Source: Rhodoferax sp.
GTDB taxonomy: Bacteria > Pseudomonadota > Gammaproteobacteria > Burkholderiales > Burkholderiaceae_C
Reading direction: 5' to 3'
DNA: 64,000 nucleotides
Assembly (NCBI RefSeq): GCF_018780565.1
Contig: NZ_JADMJN010000010.1
Coordinates: forward strand, 248,001 to 312,000
The notes beneath the pieces were generated by a model. That model was not told where the DNA came from. It did no database searches and worked only from the letters and a program-made list of their open reading frames with translations. A program made the translations under genes and the position numbers. Positions 36,426 through 47,112 of the stretch are shown here, one piece after another; positions within the stretch are counted from its first letter, which is position 1; every line of letters starts with the position of its first letter.

Positions 36426-37751
36426 TCACTGGCGCCTGACCCGGGAAGCCAGCCACACCAGCACAAGCACGGGCACACCCAGCAGGGCGGTGGCAACGAA
36501 GAAGTGTTGATAGCCATATGCATCTACATAGCGACCCGAATAACCCGCCAGGAATTTGGGGGCTAGCAACATCATAGAACTGAACAATGCGTATTGGGTA
36601 GCAGAGTAGTTGACATTTGTCAAGCCAGAGAGATAGGCAATAAATGCCGCCGATGCGATGCCGCTGGACAGGTTGTCCGCAGAGATCACAAAGATCAGGG
36701 CCGTCACATCGTGGCCCCGGGTGCCAAGCCAGGCGAACAGCAGATTGCTGGCAGCGCCCAGCACAGCCCCCAGCATTAACACCCGCATCACACCCAGCCG
36801 CATAGACAGCACCCCCCCCACAAACGCCCCGACCAAAGTCATGATGACGCCGTAAATCTTGGTCACCGCCGCCACTTCGTCCTTGGTGTACCCCATGTCG
36901 ACGTAAAACGGATTGGCCATGATGCCCATGACAACATCGCTGATGCGGTAGATCCCGATCAGCGCCAGAATCAGCAGGGCTTGCCATCGGTAACGCTGCA
37001 AAAAATCGGCAAACGGTTGAACCAGCGCGCCATGGAGCCATTCGGCCGCATTCCGGGCGGGCGCTAACTCCCGCCGCAGAGGTTCAGGCGACAACATCAC
37101 GGTCAGCATGCCCAGCAACATGCTGCCCGCCATGACCAGGTAAGCCGCCTGCCAGGCGCCGAACTGGTAGGCGGGAAGACCCGCCACTTCGGCGCGTGCA
37201 GCAAGCCACAACACACCGGCGCCCGCCCAGATCATGGCCAGGCGGTAGCCGGTTTGGTACGACGCTGCCAGTGCGGCCTGGCGATCAAGGTCGGCCGATT
37301 CGATGCGAAACGCGTCCAGGGCAATGTCCTGCGTGGCTGACCCCAGGGCCACCGCCAAAGCACCCCAGACAACCGGCTGCAGGGCCACCCGGGGGTCATT
37401 GAACGACATCGCCACCAGACCCAGCAAAATGGCAACTTGTGAAACCAGAAGCCAGCTGCGCCGACGTCCCATCCAGCGCGTCAGAAAGGGAATCGGCATC
37501 CGGTCAACCAGGGGTGCCCAAACCCATTTGAAGGCATAGGCCAGGCCGACCCAGCTCAGGTAACCAATGGTGGTACGGTCAATGCCCGCCTCGCGCAGCC
37601 AGAAACTCAAGGTGCCCAGCACCAGAAGCAAAGGGAGACCGGCAGAAAAGCCCAGCAACAGCATTCGCACCGTGGGCGGCTCCAGGTAGACCTTGAAGGT
37701 GGTCACCCAGGAGGGCTTGATTTGGCTGGCATCGGGAGCACTTGGTGTCAT
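36426..37751 (-). CDS. ampG: AmpG-like MFS permease
   Basis: 441-aa inner-membrane protein of the PAT/AmpG branch of the major facilitator superfamily, about 12 helices. LLGFSAGLPLLLVLGTLSFWLRE, YAFKWVWAPLVDR and GSATQDIALDAFRIE are family marks. AmpG imports anhydro-muropeptides for cell-wall recycling. It is the first gene on this strand before glgB, so it may be co-transcribed with the glycogen genes, an unusual setting; a sugar-like substrate other than muropeptides cannot be excluded. Confidence 0.88.
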   Translation of the reverse strand: MTPSAPDASQIKPSWVTTFKVYLEPPTVRMLLLGFSAGLPLLLVLGTLSFWLREAGIDRTTIGYLSWVGLAYAFKWVWAPLVDRMPIPFLTRWMGRRRSWLLVSQVAILLGLVAMSFNDPRVALQPVVWGALAVALGSATQDIALDAFRIESADLDRQAALAASYQTGYRLAMIWAGAGVLWLAARAEVAGLPAYQFGAWQAAYLVMAGSMLLGMLTVMLSPEPLRRELAPARNAAEWLHGALVQPFADFLQRYRWQALLILALIGIYRISDVVMGIMANPFYVDMGYTKDEVAAVTKIYGVIMTLVGAFVGGVLSMRLGVMRVLMLGAVLGAASNLLFAWLGTRGHDVTALIFVISADNLSSGIASAAFIAYLSGLTNVNYSATQYALFSSMMLLAPKFLAGYSGRYVDAYGYQHFFVATALLGVPVLVLVWLASRVRRQ

Positions 37752-37795
37752 GCGGGAATAATACGCGCAGCCTTGTGCACTTTTTCAAATCGAAC

Positions 37796-38629
37796 ATGAA
37801 CACTCACCAAACCCTTCGCCGCCATCCGATCCGGCGTTTGACACTGCTGCTGGCCCTGTGCGGGGTGATTGCGCCTGTGGCCCTGGCGCGCGAAGGTGTC
37901 GAGGTGGGCGGCAATTCTGCTTTCAGCAAGCTGGTGCCGGCCGAGAGCGTGGAGCGCTCTGCTGGGCAGCAATACACCCAGATGCTGCAACAGGCTGCCG
38001 CAAAGAACGCACTGGCCCCCAAGGACCATCCCCAAGTGCAACGCCTGCGAGCCATTGCCAAGAACATCATTCCCTTTGCCATCGCATGGAATCCGCGCGC
38101 CCGGGACTGGCACTGGGAAATCAATCTGATCGGCGGCAAGCAGGTCAACGCGTTTTGCATGCCGGGTGGCAAGATTGCCTTTTACAGCGGCATCCTGGAT
38201 CAGCTCAAGCTGACCGATGACGAGGTGGCCATGGTCATGGGGCACGAGATTGCCCACGCCCTGCGCGAACATGCCCGCGAGCGCATGGGCAAGAACGCCG
38301 CAACCGGGCTGGGTGCCAACTTGTTGAGCCAGTTCTTCGGTTTTGGACAGGTTGGACAGACCCTGACCAACTATGGCGCCCAACTGCTGACCCTGGAGTT
38401 CAGCCGCGAAGACGAGTCCGAAGCTGACCTGGTAGGCATGGAACTGGCCGCCCGTGCCGGCTACAACCCCAGGGCCGGCGTCAGCCTGTGGCAAAAAATG
38501 GGCGCCCTCAGCAAGGGGGCACCACCACAATGGCTGTCGACCCACCCCTCCGGCAGCACACGCATCGCCGAGATTGAGGCCAACTTGCCCAAAGTGATGC
38601 CGCTTTACGAGCGGGCGAAAAAAGGATAA
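37796..38629 (+). CDS. M48-family metalloprotease, periplasmic
   Basis: 277 aa. Signal peptide of about 31 residues ending VALA. Zinc-protease motif HEIAH at residues 150-154, with downstream Glu in EDESEADLVGME. Similar to the protease domain of BepA/LoiP but without TPR repeats. A likely role is quality control of outer-membrane proteins. ATG 37796 is chosen because it begins the signal peptide; the frame is open 54 bp more. Divergent from ampG. Confidence 0.9.
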   Translation: MNTHQTLRRHPIRRLTLLLALCGVIAPVALAREGVEVGGNSAFSKLVPAESVERSAGQQYTQMLQQAAAKNALAPKDHPQVQRLRAIAKNIIPFAIAWNPRARDWHWEINLIGGKQVNAFCMPGGKIAFYSGILDQLKLTDDEVAMVMGHEIAHALREHARERMGKNAATGLGANLLSQFFGFGQVGQTLTNYGAQLLTLEFSREDESEADLVGMELAARAGYNPRAGVSLWQKMGALSKGAPPQWLSTHPSGSTRIAEIEANLPKVMPLYERAKKG

Positions 38630-38660
38630 CGCTCAACAGCCCACCACGTGGGCAGGCGCA

Positions 38661-39299
38661 TCAGGTGCCGCCCACGTAGGGGTTGGTTTTGCGTTCGCGC
38701 CCAAACGTGCTCTCCGGGCCATGACCCGGAATGAACACCGTGTCGTCGCCCATGGGCCACAGGCGCTGCACGATGCTGGCAATCAGCGTGTCCTGATCGC
38801 CCTGCGGGAAATCGGTGCGCCCAATCGATCCGGCAAACAAAACATCACCCACAAAGGCCCGTTTGGCTTCGCGCGAGTGAAACACCACATGGCCCGGCGT
38901 GTGACCGGGACAGTGGCGTACCTCCAGGGTGCAATTACCCACCGTCACTGCGTCACCGTCAAACAACCAGCGCGTGGGCACAAACGCGTCCGCGTGAGGC
39001 AGGCCAAACATCCGTCCCTGTTCTGGCAAGCCATCAATCCAGAACTGATCCCCCGGATGTGGACCCACGATGGGTAGATGAAGCTGCCGCGCCAACTCAG
39101 CCGTTCCGCCTGCGTGATCGATGTGGGCATGGGTCTGCCAGATCTGCGTCAGCGTCAGACCGAGTCGCTTGACCTCGGCGAGCAGGCGGTCAAGATTGCC
39201 TCCCGGATCGATGACGGCGGCTTGCAAGGTCTCGTCGCACCAGACAATCGAGCAGTTTTGCTGGAAGTCGGTCACTGGAACAGTCAGGTAGCGCAACAT
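38661..39299 (-). CDS. Metallo-beta-lactamase fold hydrolase (glyoxalase II-like)
   Basis: 212-aa MBL-fold hydrolase. The metal motif HAHIDH is at residues 57-62, with further ligands in HCPGHTPGH, FVGDVLFAGSIGR and the final PGHGPESTFGRER. It belongs to the short GloB-like group (YcbL type), acting on thioesters such as S-lactoylglutathione. Single gene, convergent with the protease gene; an intergenic repeat lies just upstream of its ATG. Confidence 0.88.
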   Translation of the reverse strand: MLRYLTVPVTDFQQNCSIVWCDETLQAAVIDPGGNLDRLLAEVKRLGLTLTQIWQTHAHIDHAGGTAELARQLHLPIVGPHPGDQFWIDGLPEQGRMFGLPHADAFVPTRWLFDGDAVTVGNCTLEVRHCPGHTPGHVVFHSREAKRAFVGDVLFAGSIGRTDFPQGDQDTLIASIVQRLWPMGDDTVFIPGHGPESTFGRERKTNPYVGGT

Positions 39300-39309
39300 A
39301 TTGATGGTA

Positions 39310-39364
39310 TTTTAGGCCTCTGGCCCTTATGGAATATACGTAATATGCTATTGATTAAATAGCA
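39310..39364 (-). repeat. Comamonadaceae-type intergenic repeat, copy B
   Basis: On the minus strand: TGCTATTTAATCAATAGCA (an inverted repeat), then ATATTACGTATATTCC, then AAGGGCCAGAGGCCTAAAAT, ending about 10 nt before the ATG of the MBL hydrolase. The AAGGGCYAGAGGCC block is shared with copy A at 2058-2110. It overlaps the last codons of xthA. Confidence 0.45.
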
Positions 39365-40152
39365 TATTCAATCGTGATGGGTGCATGGTCCGAGAAACGC
39401 TCATCTTTGTAAATACTCTCGGACCGCGCACAGGCAGCCAAAGCCGGCGTTGCCAAATGGTAGTCCAGTCGCCAGCCTACGTTCTTGGCATAAGCCTGGC
39501 CCCGGTTGCTCCACCAGGTGTAGGCTTCATCGGTGGCCGTGGGCTGCAGTTGTCGGTAAACGTCCACCATGCCGGCTTCATTCAGCAGCTTGGTCATCCA
39601 GGCGCGCTCTTCGGGCAAGAAGCCCGAATTTTTGCGATTGCCTTTCCAGTTCTTCAGGTCGATTTCCTGGTGCGCGATGTTGACGTCGCCACAGAGAATG
39701 AACTCCCGCTCTGATTTGAGTTGCGTCAGATGCGGATACAACTCGTCGAGAAAACGGAATTTGGCCTGCTGCCGCTCTTCCCCGGAGGAGCCACTGGGAA
39801 AATAGCAGCTGATGATGGACCGCTTGGTGCTGGCCGTATCAAAGCGCAGTTCCACGTACCGCCCCTCGGCATCAAAATCGGCCGAGCCGTAACCCACCAC
39901 CACCTCACTGGGTTCGTGCCGGGTGTAGATGCCCACGCCCGAGTAGCCCTTCTTCTCGGCAAAGTGAAAGTAACCCTTCAGATCAGCCAGTTCTTCAAAC
40001 CGGCCCTTCACATCGTCGGCCTGCGCCTTGACCTCCTGCACACAAATACAATCAGGCCTGGTCTTTGCCAGCCAGGCTTCAAGGCCTTTGGTCGTGGCCG
40101 AACGGATACCGTTAAGGTTGAGGCTGGTCAATTTAAACAAGGAATTCCCCAT
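39355..40152 (-). CDS. xthA: Exodeoxyribonuclease III
   Basis: 265-aa AP endonuclease/3'-5' exonuclease of the EEP superfamily for base-excision repair. LTSLNLNGIRSA, CVQEVKAQ, the ILCGDVNIAH metal/catalytic segment and the C-terminal WRLDYHLATP and SDHAPITIEY are present. ATG 40152 overlaps the pyrE ATG on the other strand (CATG). An alternative TTG at 40140 (then FKLTSLN) has GGGGA in front and gives the more usual family N-terminus, so the true start is uncertain by four codons. Confidence 0.94.
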   Translation of the reverse strand: MGNSLFKLTSLNLNGIRSATTKGLEAWLAKTRPDCICVQEVKAQADDVKGRFEELADLKGYFHFAEKKGYSGVGIYTRHEPSEVVVGYGSADFDAEGRYVELRFDTASTKRSIISCYFPSGSSGEERQQAKFRFLDELYPHLTQLKSEREFILCGDVNIAHQEIDLKNWKGNRKNSGFLPEERAWMTKLLNEAGMVDVYRQLQPTATDEAYTWWSNRGQAYAKNVGWRLDYHLATPALAACARSESIYKDERFSDHAPITIEYAI

Positions 40153-40873
40153 GTCAGAGAGTGTTGCAACAGGTACCGGGTCCAACCCACCAGCACGGGA
40201 CGCATTGGCCCAGGATTTTGTGCAGTTTGTGCTTGACTGTGGCGTTCTGCGCTTTGGTGAGTTCAAAACCAAGGCAGGCCGTATCAGCCCCTACTTTTTC
40301 AATGCGGGCCTGTTTGACGACGGTGCCAAGCTGGGACGGCTGGCGCAATTTTATGCGCAACGCCTGGTGCAAAGCGGCATCGAATTCGACATGATCTTTG
40401 GCCCGGCCTACAAAGGCATTCCACTGGGCGCGGCCCTGGCCATTGAGCTGGCACGCCTGGGACGCAATGTGCCCTTTGCCTACAACCGCAAGGAAGCCAA
40501 GGACCACGGTGAGGGCGGCTCGCTGGTGGGCGCCCCCTTGAAGGGGCGCGTGCTGATCGTGGACGACGTGATGTCCGCCGGCACCGCCGCACGCGAATCG
40601 ATTGCCATCATCCGTGCGGCCGGCGCCACGGCGCATGCCGTGGTCATTGCACTGGACCGCCAGGAAAAGGCGACTGAAGATGGCGTGGATGTGGCGCACA
40701 GCGCGGTCCAGTATGTTCGCAAGCAGCTCGGGCTAGAGGTTTGCTCGATTGCGAAGCTCACGGATTTGATGCAGTATCTGGAAAACCACAGCGCAGGCGA
40801 CGCCGGTAAACTGGCGGCGGACCATCAACGCGTGCTGGCCTATCGGCAACGATACGGCGTGGAGGAAGCTTAA
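40151..40873 (+). CDS. pyrE: Orotate phosphoribosyltransferase
   Basis: 240-aa type I phosphoribosyltransferase converting orotate and PRPP to OMP in pyrimidine synthesis. The PRPP motif VLIVDDVMSAGTA, the FGPAYKGIPLG loop and AYNRKEAKDHGEGG are typical. ATG 40151 is preceded by AAGGA; the open frame extends up to 40028 on the opposite strand of xthA, but family length supports 40151. Its promoter must lie within xthA. Confidence 0.96.
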   Translation: MSESVATGTGSNPPARDALAQDFVQFVLDCGVLRFGEFKTKAGRISPYFFNAGLFDDGAKLGRLAQFYAQRLVQSGIEFDMIFGPAYKGIPLGAALAIELARLGRNVPFAYNRKEAKDHGEGGSLVGAPLKGRVLIVDDVMSAGTAARESIAIIRAAGATAHAVVIALDRQEKATEDGVDVAHSAVQYVRKQLGLEVCSIAKLTDLMQYLENHSAGDAGKLAADHQRVLAYRQRYGVEEA

Positions 40874-40898
40874 ACATGATCACATCTGGGGGTACACC

Positions 40899-41576
40899 TT
40901 GAGGAAAGTGTCGACGGTTATTGTCAAGGGCATCTTGCTGATGGCGGGCGTGTCTGGCATGTCTTCGATCCAGGCTCAACAAACTCAAGTTCAGGGCATT
41001 TTTACCTGCGTCGACGCGCGGGGGCGCAAACTGACATCGGACCGCCCCATCCCCGAATGCACGGACCGGGAACAAAAGGTCCTGAACCCCAGCGGCACCG
41101 TCAGAACCAAGGTGGGACCGACCCTCACCGTCCAGGAACGCGCCGAACAGGAGGCCCGGGACAAGGCCGAACTCGAAGACCGGACTCGCCTGATTGAAGA
41201 AAAACGGCGTGAGCGCGCGCTGCTGATCCGCTATCCCAACAAGATCGTGCATGACAAGGAACGCGCGGAGGCTCTGGTGCAAATCGGGGTGGTGCGCCAG
41301 GCGGCGGTCAACCGTGTGGAAGAGTTGTTGCGTCAGCGCAGTGCGCTGAATGACGAGATGGAGTTCTACAAGAAAGACCCCTCCAAAGCGCCCCCCGCAC
41401 TACGCCGCCAGGTGGATGAGGTGAATCAGAGCCTGGCCGTGCAGGGACGCTTCATTGCGGACCAGGATGGCGAGCTCCGACGGGTCAACTCACGCTTTGA
41501 CGAGGAGCTGGTGCGCTTGCAGCAGCTCTGGGCCAAGCATTCTGCAGCGCCTGGCGCAACTGGCAAGACCCGTTGA
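40899..41576 (+). CDS. DUF4124 domain-containing periplasmic protein
   Basis: 225 aa. Signal peptide at residues 1-27 (ending IQAQQ). The DUF4124 domain follows: GIFTCVDARGRKLTSDRPIPEC. Then comes a long charged helical region (ERAEQEARDKAELEDRTRLIEEKRRERALL) and a second coiled-coil segment to the end. Start is TTG 40899 with GGGGG upstream; no ATG fits before the signal peptide. The protein is probably periplasmic; function unknown. 25 bp downstream of pyrE, so possibly co-transcribed. Confidence 0.8.
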   Translation: MRKVSTVIVKGILLMAGVSGMSSIQAQQTQVQGIFTCVDARGRKLTSDRPIPECTDREQKVLNPSGTVRTKVGPTLTVQERAEQEARDKAELEDRTRLIEEKRRERALLIRYPNKIVHDKERAEALVQIGVVRQAAVNRVEELLRQRSALNDEMEFYKKDPSKAPPALRRQVDEVNQSLAVQGRFIADQDGELRRVNSRFDEELVRLQQLWAKHSAAPGATGKTR

Positions 41577-41612
41577 TGTTCGACGGGGCTGACAACCCCG
41601 TCTGGCACATGG

Positions 41613-43103
41613 TCAGCCCAGCTTCGCCTTGAGCAGATCGTTGACCTGCTGCGGATTCGCCTTGCCCTTGCTGCCCTTCATGATCTGGCCAACCAGCGCA
41701 TTGAGCGCCTTGCTGTTGCCCGCCTTGTATTCCTCGACGTTTTTCGGGTTGGCCGCCAGCACCGTATCCACGATTTTTTCCAGCTCGCCGGAATCATTCA
41801 TCTGCTTGAGGCCGAGCGATTCAATGAGAGCATCAACGTCGTCGCCCTGGCCGTTCCAGATGGCATCGAATACCTGCTTGCCCGCATTGTTGGAGATCGT
41901 GCCGTCGCTGATCCGGGTCACGATGTTGGCAAGCTGTCCAGACGAAACCGGGGACTGCTTGATACCGAGTTCGCCGGCATTCAGACGGCGGGACACCTCG
42001 CCCATGATCCAGTTGCCTGCCAGTTTGGCCTGCCCGCAGGCCTTGACCGCAGCCTCAAAATAGGCCGCTATCTCACGGCTTTGCGTCAGGGCGGTTGCGT
42101 CGTACTCGGACAGGCCATAGTCGGCCACAAAACGTGCCGCCATCACACGCGGCAACTCCGTCATCTCGGAGCGCACGCGCTGCACCCACTCGTCCGCAAT
42201 CACCAGCGGCGGCAAATCGGGGTCGGGGAAATAGCGGTAGTCGGCGGCATCTTCCTTGGTCCGCATGGCGCGTGTCTCGCCGGTGTCGGGATTGAACAGC
42301 ACGGTGGCCTGCTGGATGGCATGCCCGTCTTCAATCTGCTCGATCTGCCAGCGCACCTCATAGTCGATGGCCTGCTGCATGAACTTGAAACTGTTGAGGT
42401 TCTTGATCTCACGCCGCGTCCCCAAAGCCTCACCAGGCTTGCGCACCGACACATTGGCGTCGCAGCGGAAGCTCCCTTCCTGCATGTTGCCGTCGCAAAT
42501 GCCAATCCAGGTCACGATCTTGTGCAGTTCCTTGGCATAGGCCACCGCCTCGGCGCTGGAGCGCATGTCCGGCTCGGTCACGATCTCCAGCAAAGGTGTG
42601 CCGGCGCGGTTCAAATCAATGCCGGTCTGGCCCACGAAATCCTCATGCAATGACTTGCCCGCATCTTCTTCCAGATGGGCGCGCACCAAACGTACCGATT
42701 TCTTCTCATCGCCCAGAAAAAATTCGACGTCACCGCCCTGCACCACAGGGATTTCAAACTGGCTGATCTGATAGCCCTTGGGCAGATCGGGGTAAAAATA
42801 ATTCTTGCGCGCAAAAATGCTGCGCGGTGCGATGTGGGCGCCGATCGCCAGACCCAACTGGATCGCGCGCTCAACGGCGCCCCTGTTCATCACCGGCAGG
42901 GTGCCCGGCAGGGCCAGGTCCACCGCACAGGCTTGCGTGTTGGGCTCGGCGCCAAAAGCGGTCGCTGCACGGCTGAAAATTTTGGACTGGGTCGACAACT
43001 GCGCATGGGTCTCGAACCCAATGACAACCTCGTACCCCATCACCAACGGTGGCTTCTTCGCCGCTGACGGCGACGACGGTTCTTTTTCAACGGACACGTT
43101 CAT
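41613..43103 (-). CDS. gatB: Asp-tRNA(Asn)/Glu-tRNA(Gln) amidotransferase subunit B
   Basis: 496-aa subunit that binds and phosphorylates misacylated tRNA in the GatCAB complex. [13 protein letters not shown] at the start, the [15 protein letters not shown] segment, [38 protein letters not shown] (shown in part) and a C-terminal GatB/YqeY domain ending [13 protein letters not shown] 43103 is preferred; the frame is open 33 bp upstream into gatA. Two bases separate it from the gatA stop. Confidence 0.96.
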   Translation of the reverse strand: MNVSVEKEPSSPSAAKKPPLVMGYEVVIGFETHAQLSTQSKIFSRAATAFGAEPNTQACAVDLALPGTLPVMNRGAVERAIQLGLAIGAHIAPRSIFARKNYFYPDLPKGYQISQFEIPVVQGGDVEFFLGDEKKSVRLVRAHLEEDAGKSLHEDFVGQTGIDLNRAGTPLLEIVTEPDMRSSAEAVAYAKELHKIVTWIGICDGNMQEGSFRCDANVSVRKPGEALGTRREIKNLNSFKFMQQAIDYEVRWQIEQIEDGHAIQQATVLFNPDTGETRAMRTKEDAADYRYFPDPDLPPLVIADEWVQRVRSEMTELPRVMAARFVADYGLSEYDATALTQSREIAAYFEAAVKACGQAKLAGNWIMGEVSRRLNAGELGIKQSPVSSGQLANIVTRISDGTISNNAGKQVFDAIWNGQGDDVDALIESLGLKQMNDSGELEKIVDTVLAANPKNVEEYKAGNSKALNALVGQIMKGSKGKANPQQVNDLLKAKLG

Positions 43104-43105
43104 AC

Positions 43106-44590
43106 TCAAAATCCCCTGGGCTTGGCACTGTGCCACTCTGTGGCTTGCTGGAAGCGGTGCGCCACATTGAGCAGCTTGGCCTCCTGCATGTAATTCCCGA
43201 TCAGCTGCATGCCAACAGGCATCTCACCCGCACCGAAACCAACCGGAATGCTCATGCCCGGCAAGCCGGCCAATGAGCCCGGCAGCGTGAAAATATCAGC
43301 CAGGTAGCTGGCCACCGGGTCTTCGCTTTTGTCACCCAGCTTCCAGGCCACGGTGGGCGCCACCGGCCCGGCAATCACGTCGCACTGTTTGAAGGCTTGC
43401 TGGAAGTCGTCTGCAATCATGCGCCGGATTTTCTGGGCCTGCAGGTAGTAGGCGTCGTAGTAACCATGTGACAAAACGTACGCACCGATCATGATGCGAC
43501 GCTTGACCTCGTCACCAAAACCTTCGGCGCGGGTCTTTTTGTACATGTCGATCAGATCGGTGTATTTTTCCGCGCGGTGGCCAAATTTCACACCGTCAAA
43601 TCGGCTCAGGTTGCTGGACGCTTCGGCCGGGGCAATGATGTAGTAAACCGGAATGGACAGCTCGGTGCGGGGCAGCGAAATCGGCACCAGCCTGGCGCCC
43701 AGTTTTTCATACTGCGTCAGGGCCGCCTCCACGGCTGCGCGCACGTCTGGAGCCAGACCTTCACCAAAGAATTCCGCAGGCACGCCAATACGCAGGCCGT
43801 GCACGCTGTCGGTGAGCGAACGACTGAAGTTTTCTTCAGGCACATCAAGCGAGGTGGAGTCCCGGTCGGGGTCCGGGCCACACATGGCCGACAGCAGCAA
43901 GGCGCAGTCTTCAGCGGTACGTGCCATCGGCCCGGCCTGGTCCAGACTGGACGCAAAAGCCACCATGCCATAACGCGACGCCCGGCCATAGGTGGGCTTG
44001 ATGCCGGTGATACCGCAAAAAGAGGCGGGTTGGCGAATCGAACCACCCGTGTCGGTGCCGGTGGCGGCTGGAACCAGGCGCGCCGCCACCGCAGCAGCAC
44101 TACCGCCGGAGGAGCCACCCGGCGTACGGGTCGCATCCCATGGGTTTGCGACTTTGCCAAAGGCGGAGTTTTCATTGGCCGAGCCCATCGCAAATTCATC
44201 GCAATTGAGCTTGCCCAGGGTCACCACGCCTTGCTGCGCCAGCTTGGCAACCACCGTGGCATCAAAAGGCGAACGGTAATTGGCCAGCATTTTGGAGCCT
44301 GCCGTGGTCACAAAATCCTGCGTGACAAAAATATCCTTGTGCGCCAGCGGCACGCCCAGCAAGGCCTGCGCTGCACTGGCGGTGCCGGCGGCCAGCGCCG
44401 CGTCGGCGGCGCGTGCCTGGGCCAGCGTTACGTCTTCGTTGGTGTCGAGAAACGCCCCCAGGGATGCATGGGTCCGGGCTCGGGCCAAAAAATGCTGGGC
44501 GGTTTCGACGGCGGAGACTTTGCGCTCGCGCAGCTGAGTAGCCAATTGGGCCACGGTGAGGTCGTGTAATGCGGAGTTATCGTGCGTCAT
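43106..44590 (-). CDS. gatA: Asp-tRNA(Asn)/Glu-tRNA(Gln) amidotransferase subunit A
   Basis: 494-aa amidase-signature enzyme that frees ammonia from glutamine for GatB. The catalytic Lys is in [10 protein letters not shown], and the Ser-cisSer pair is in [13 protein letters not shown] and [12 protein letters not shown]. Middle gene of gatC-gatA-gatB on the minus strand, 41 bp from gatC. Presence of GatCAB implies that Gln-tRNA and/or Asn-tRNA are made by transamidation. Confidence 0.96.
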   Translation of the reverse strand: MTHDNSALHDLTVAQLATQLRERKVSAVETAQHFLARARTHASLGAFLDTNEDVTLAQARAADAALAAGTASAAQALLGVPLAHKDIFVTQDFVTTAGSKMLANYRSPFDATVVAKLAQQGVVTLGKLNCDEFAMGSANENSAFGKVANPWDATRTPGGSSGGSAAAVAARLVPAATGTDTGGSIRQPASFCGITGIKPTYGRASRYGMVAFASSLDQAGPMARTAEDCALLLSAMCGPDPDRDSTSLDVPEENFSRSLTDSVHGLRIGVPAEFFGEGLAPDVRAAVEAALTQYEKLGARLVPISLPRTELSIPVYYIIAPAEASSNLSRFDGVKFGHRAEKYTDLIDMYKKTRAEGFGDEVKRRIMIGAYVLSHGYYDAYYLQAQKIRRMIADDFQQAFKQCDVIAGPVAPTVAWKLGDKSEDPVASYLADIFTLPGSLAGLPGMSIPVGFGAGEMPVGMQLIGNYMQEAKLLNVAHRFQQATEWHSAKPRGF

Positions 44591-44631
44591 GCTTTGGACA
44601 GGTATTTCGCTGTGAAGGGTTGGCTGGCGCG

Positions 44632-44931
44632 TTACTCGATCACTTTGGGAACGAGGAACAGCCCGTTTTCGACAGCCGGGGCGCTGCGCTGGTTGGCCTC
44701 GCGGTTATTGGTCTCGCTCACCCGGTCCTCGCGCAGGCGCAGGGCAATGTCCTGAACAGCGGCGACGGGATGGGACAGGGGCTCAATACCGGTGGTGTCG
44801 ACCGCGCGAATTTTTTCAACAATGTCAAAAAAACCATTGATTTGTGTCAGCATGCGCTCACTTTCCGCTGGCTTTAGCTCCAGTCGGGCAAGATTGGCAA
44901 TGCGGGCGATGTCAGCAGAAGTCAGGGACAT
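44632..44931 (-). CDS. gatC: Asp-tRNA(Asn)/Glu-tRNA(Gln) amidotransferase subunit C
   Basis: 99-aa GatC, which stabilises the GatA-GatB interface. The typical form [17 protein letters not shown] at the N-terminus, [18 protein letters not shown] and PLSHP are seen. First gene of the gat operon. It is divergent from mreB across a 201-bp intergenic region that must hold both promoters; a GGATA...TATCC inverted repeat lies at about 45003-45020 there. Confidence 0.95.
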   Translation of the reverse strand: MSLTSADIARIANLARLELKPAESERMLTQINGFFDIVEKIRAVDTTGIEPLSHPVAAVQDIALRLREDRVSETNNREANQRSAPAVENGLFLVPKVIE

Positions 44932-45075
44932 GGCGTATCTTCATTGGAAACGGGTTGTAAAACACCTCTAAAGAGGCATCACCGGTTATAGGTTTCACAG
45001 GGGATAGGGTATTATCCCGCCTTTGGCCGCCTGTCTGCGACCCAGCAGGTTTATGCCAGAAAAATACGATTTTGA

Positions 45076-46176
<1,101 letters not shown>

Positions 46177-46191
46177 ACCTCAGGTACAGCG

Positions 46192-47112
46192 ATGCCACTG
46201 GGTACGCTGGACGGCACACCGCCCCCCTTCTTCAGACAGGGTCCCTCGGCCCTGTCAAAACTGATTTTCTTCAGTGTTCTGGCACTGTTTTTAATGGTTG
46301 CCGACGCGCGCTTTCATGTCGCACAGCCGCTGCGCGTGGGTCTGGCCGCTGTCCTCTACCCGGTACAGTGGCTGGCCATGCGCCCGGTGCAGTGGATTCG
46401 CGGAGGTGGCCAGTATTTTGAATCCCTGAGCGCGGCCCAGGCCAGCGAGGCTGCAGCTCACCGCAAACTGGCCACACAATCCCAGCGCGCCAATCAGGTT
46501 GAACAACTCATGCTTGAGAACTCGCGCCTGCGCGGGCTTCTGCAACTGAGAGAAAGAGTGGCCATGCCGTCACTGGCGGCACAGGTGCTCTACGACGCCG
46601 CCGACCCCTATACACACAAGGTCATCATCGACAAGGGTTTGCTCGATGGCGTCGGCGCTGGCTCGTCGGTCATGGATGAAATCGGCGTACTGGGCCAGGT
46701 GACGCGTGTCTACCCCATGGTCAGCGAAGTGACGCTGGTGACCGACCGCGACCAGGCCATTCCGGTACTCAACACACGCACCGGAGCCCGGGGCCTGGCC
46801 TTCGGCGACCCCACATCACGCTCGGGTGCGCTGGAGCTGCGGTTCATGGCGGCCAACGCCGACGTCCAGGCCGGTGACCTGCTGACCACCAGTGGCGTGG
46901 ACGGCGTTTACCCACCCGGCCTGCCTGTGGCACGGGTCGAAAAAATTGAGCGCCGGGTCGACACGGCCTTTGCCCGGATCAGCTGTTCCCCGCTGGCATT
47001 GGTCTCGGGCGTTGGGCATGTGATGGTGCTCAAGCCCGTTGCGGCTCAGATTGCACCGCGTCCCGCCGCCGAAACGCCAGCAGGACCGGTTAAAAAAGGG
47101 GCTCGCAAATGA
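46192..47112 (+). CDS. mreC: Rod shape-determining protein MreC
   Basis: 306-aa elongasome scaffold. One N-terminal membrane helix at about residues 22-40, a coiled coil (ASEAAAHRKLATQSQRANQVEQL, in part), then two beta-barrel domains with VIIDKG and GLVGQV-like DEIGVLGQVTRVYP. The extended Pro/Ala C-tail is common in this family. Stop overlaps mreD by 4 bp. Confidence 0.95.
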   Translation: MPLGTLDGTPPPFFRQGPSALSKLIFFSVLALFLMVADARFHVAQPLRVGLAAVLYPVQWLAMRPVQWIRGGGQYFESLSAAQASEAAAHRKLATQSQRANQVEQLMLENSRLRGLLQLRERVAMPSLAAQVLYDAADPYTHKVIIDKGLLDGVGAGSSVMDEIGVLGQVTRVYPMVSEVTLVTDRDQAIPVLNTRTGARGLAFGDPTSRSGALELRFMAANADVQAGDLLTTSGVDGVYPPGLPVARVEKIERRVDTAFARISCSPLALVSGVGHVMVLKPVAAQIAPRPAAETPAGPVKKGARK

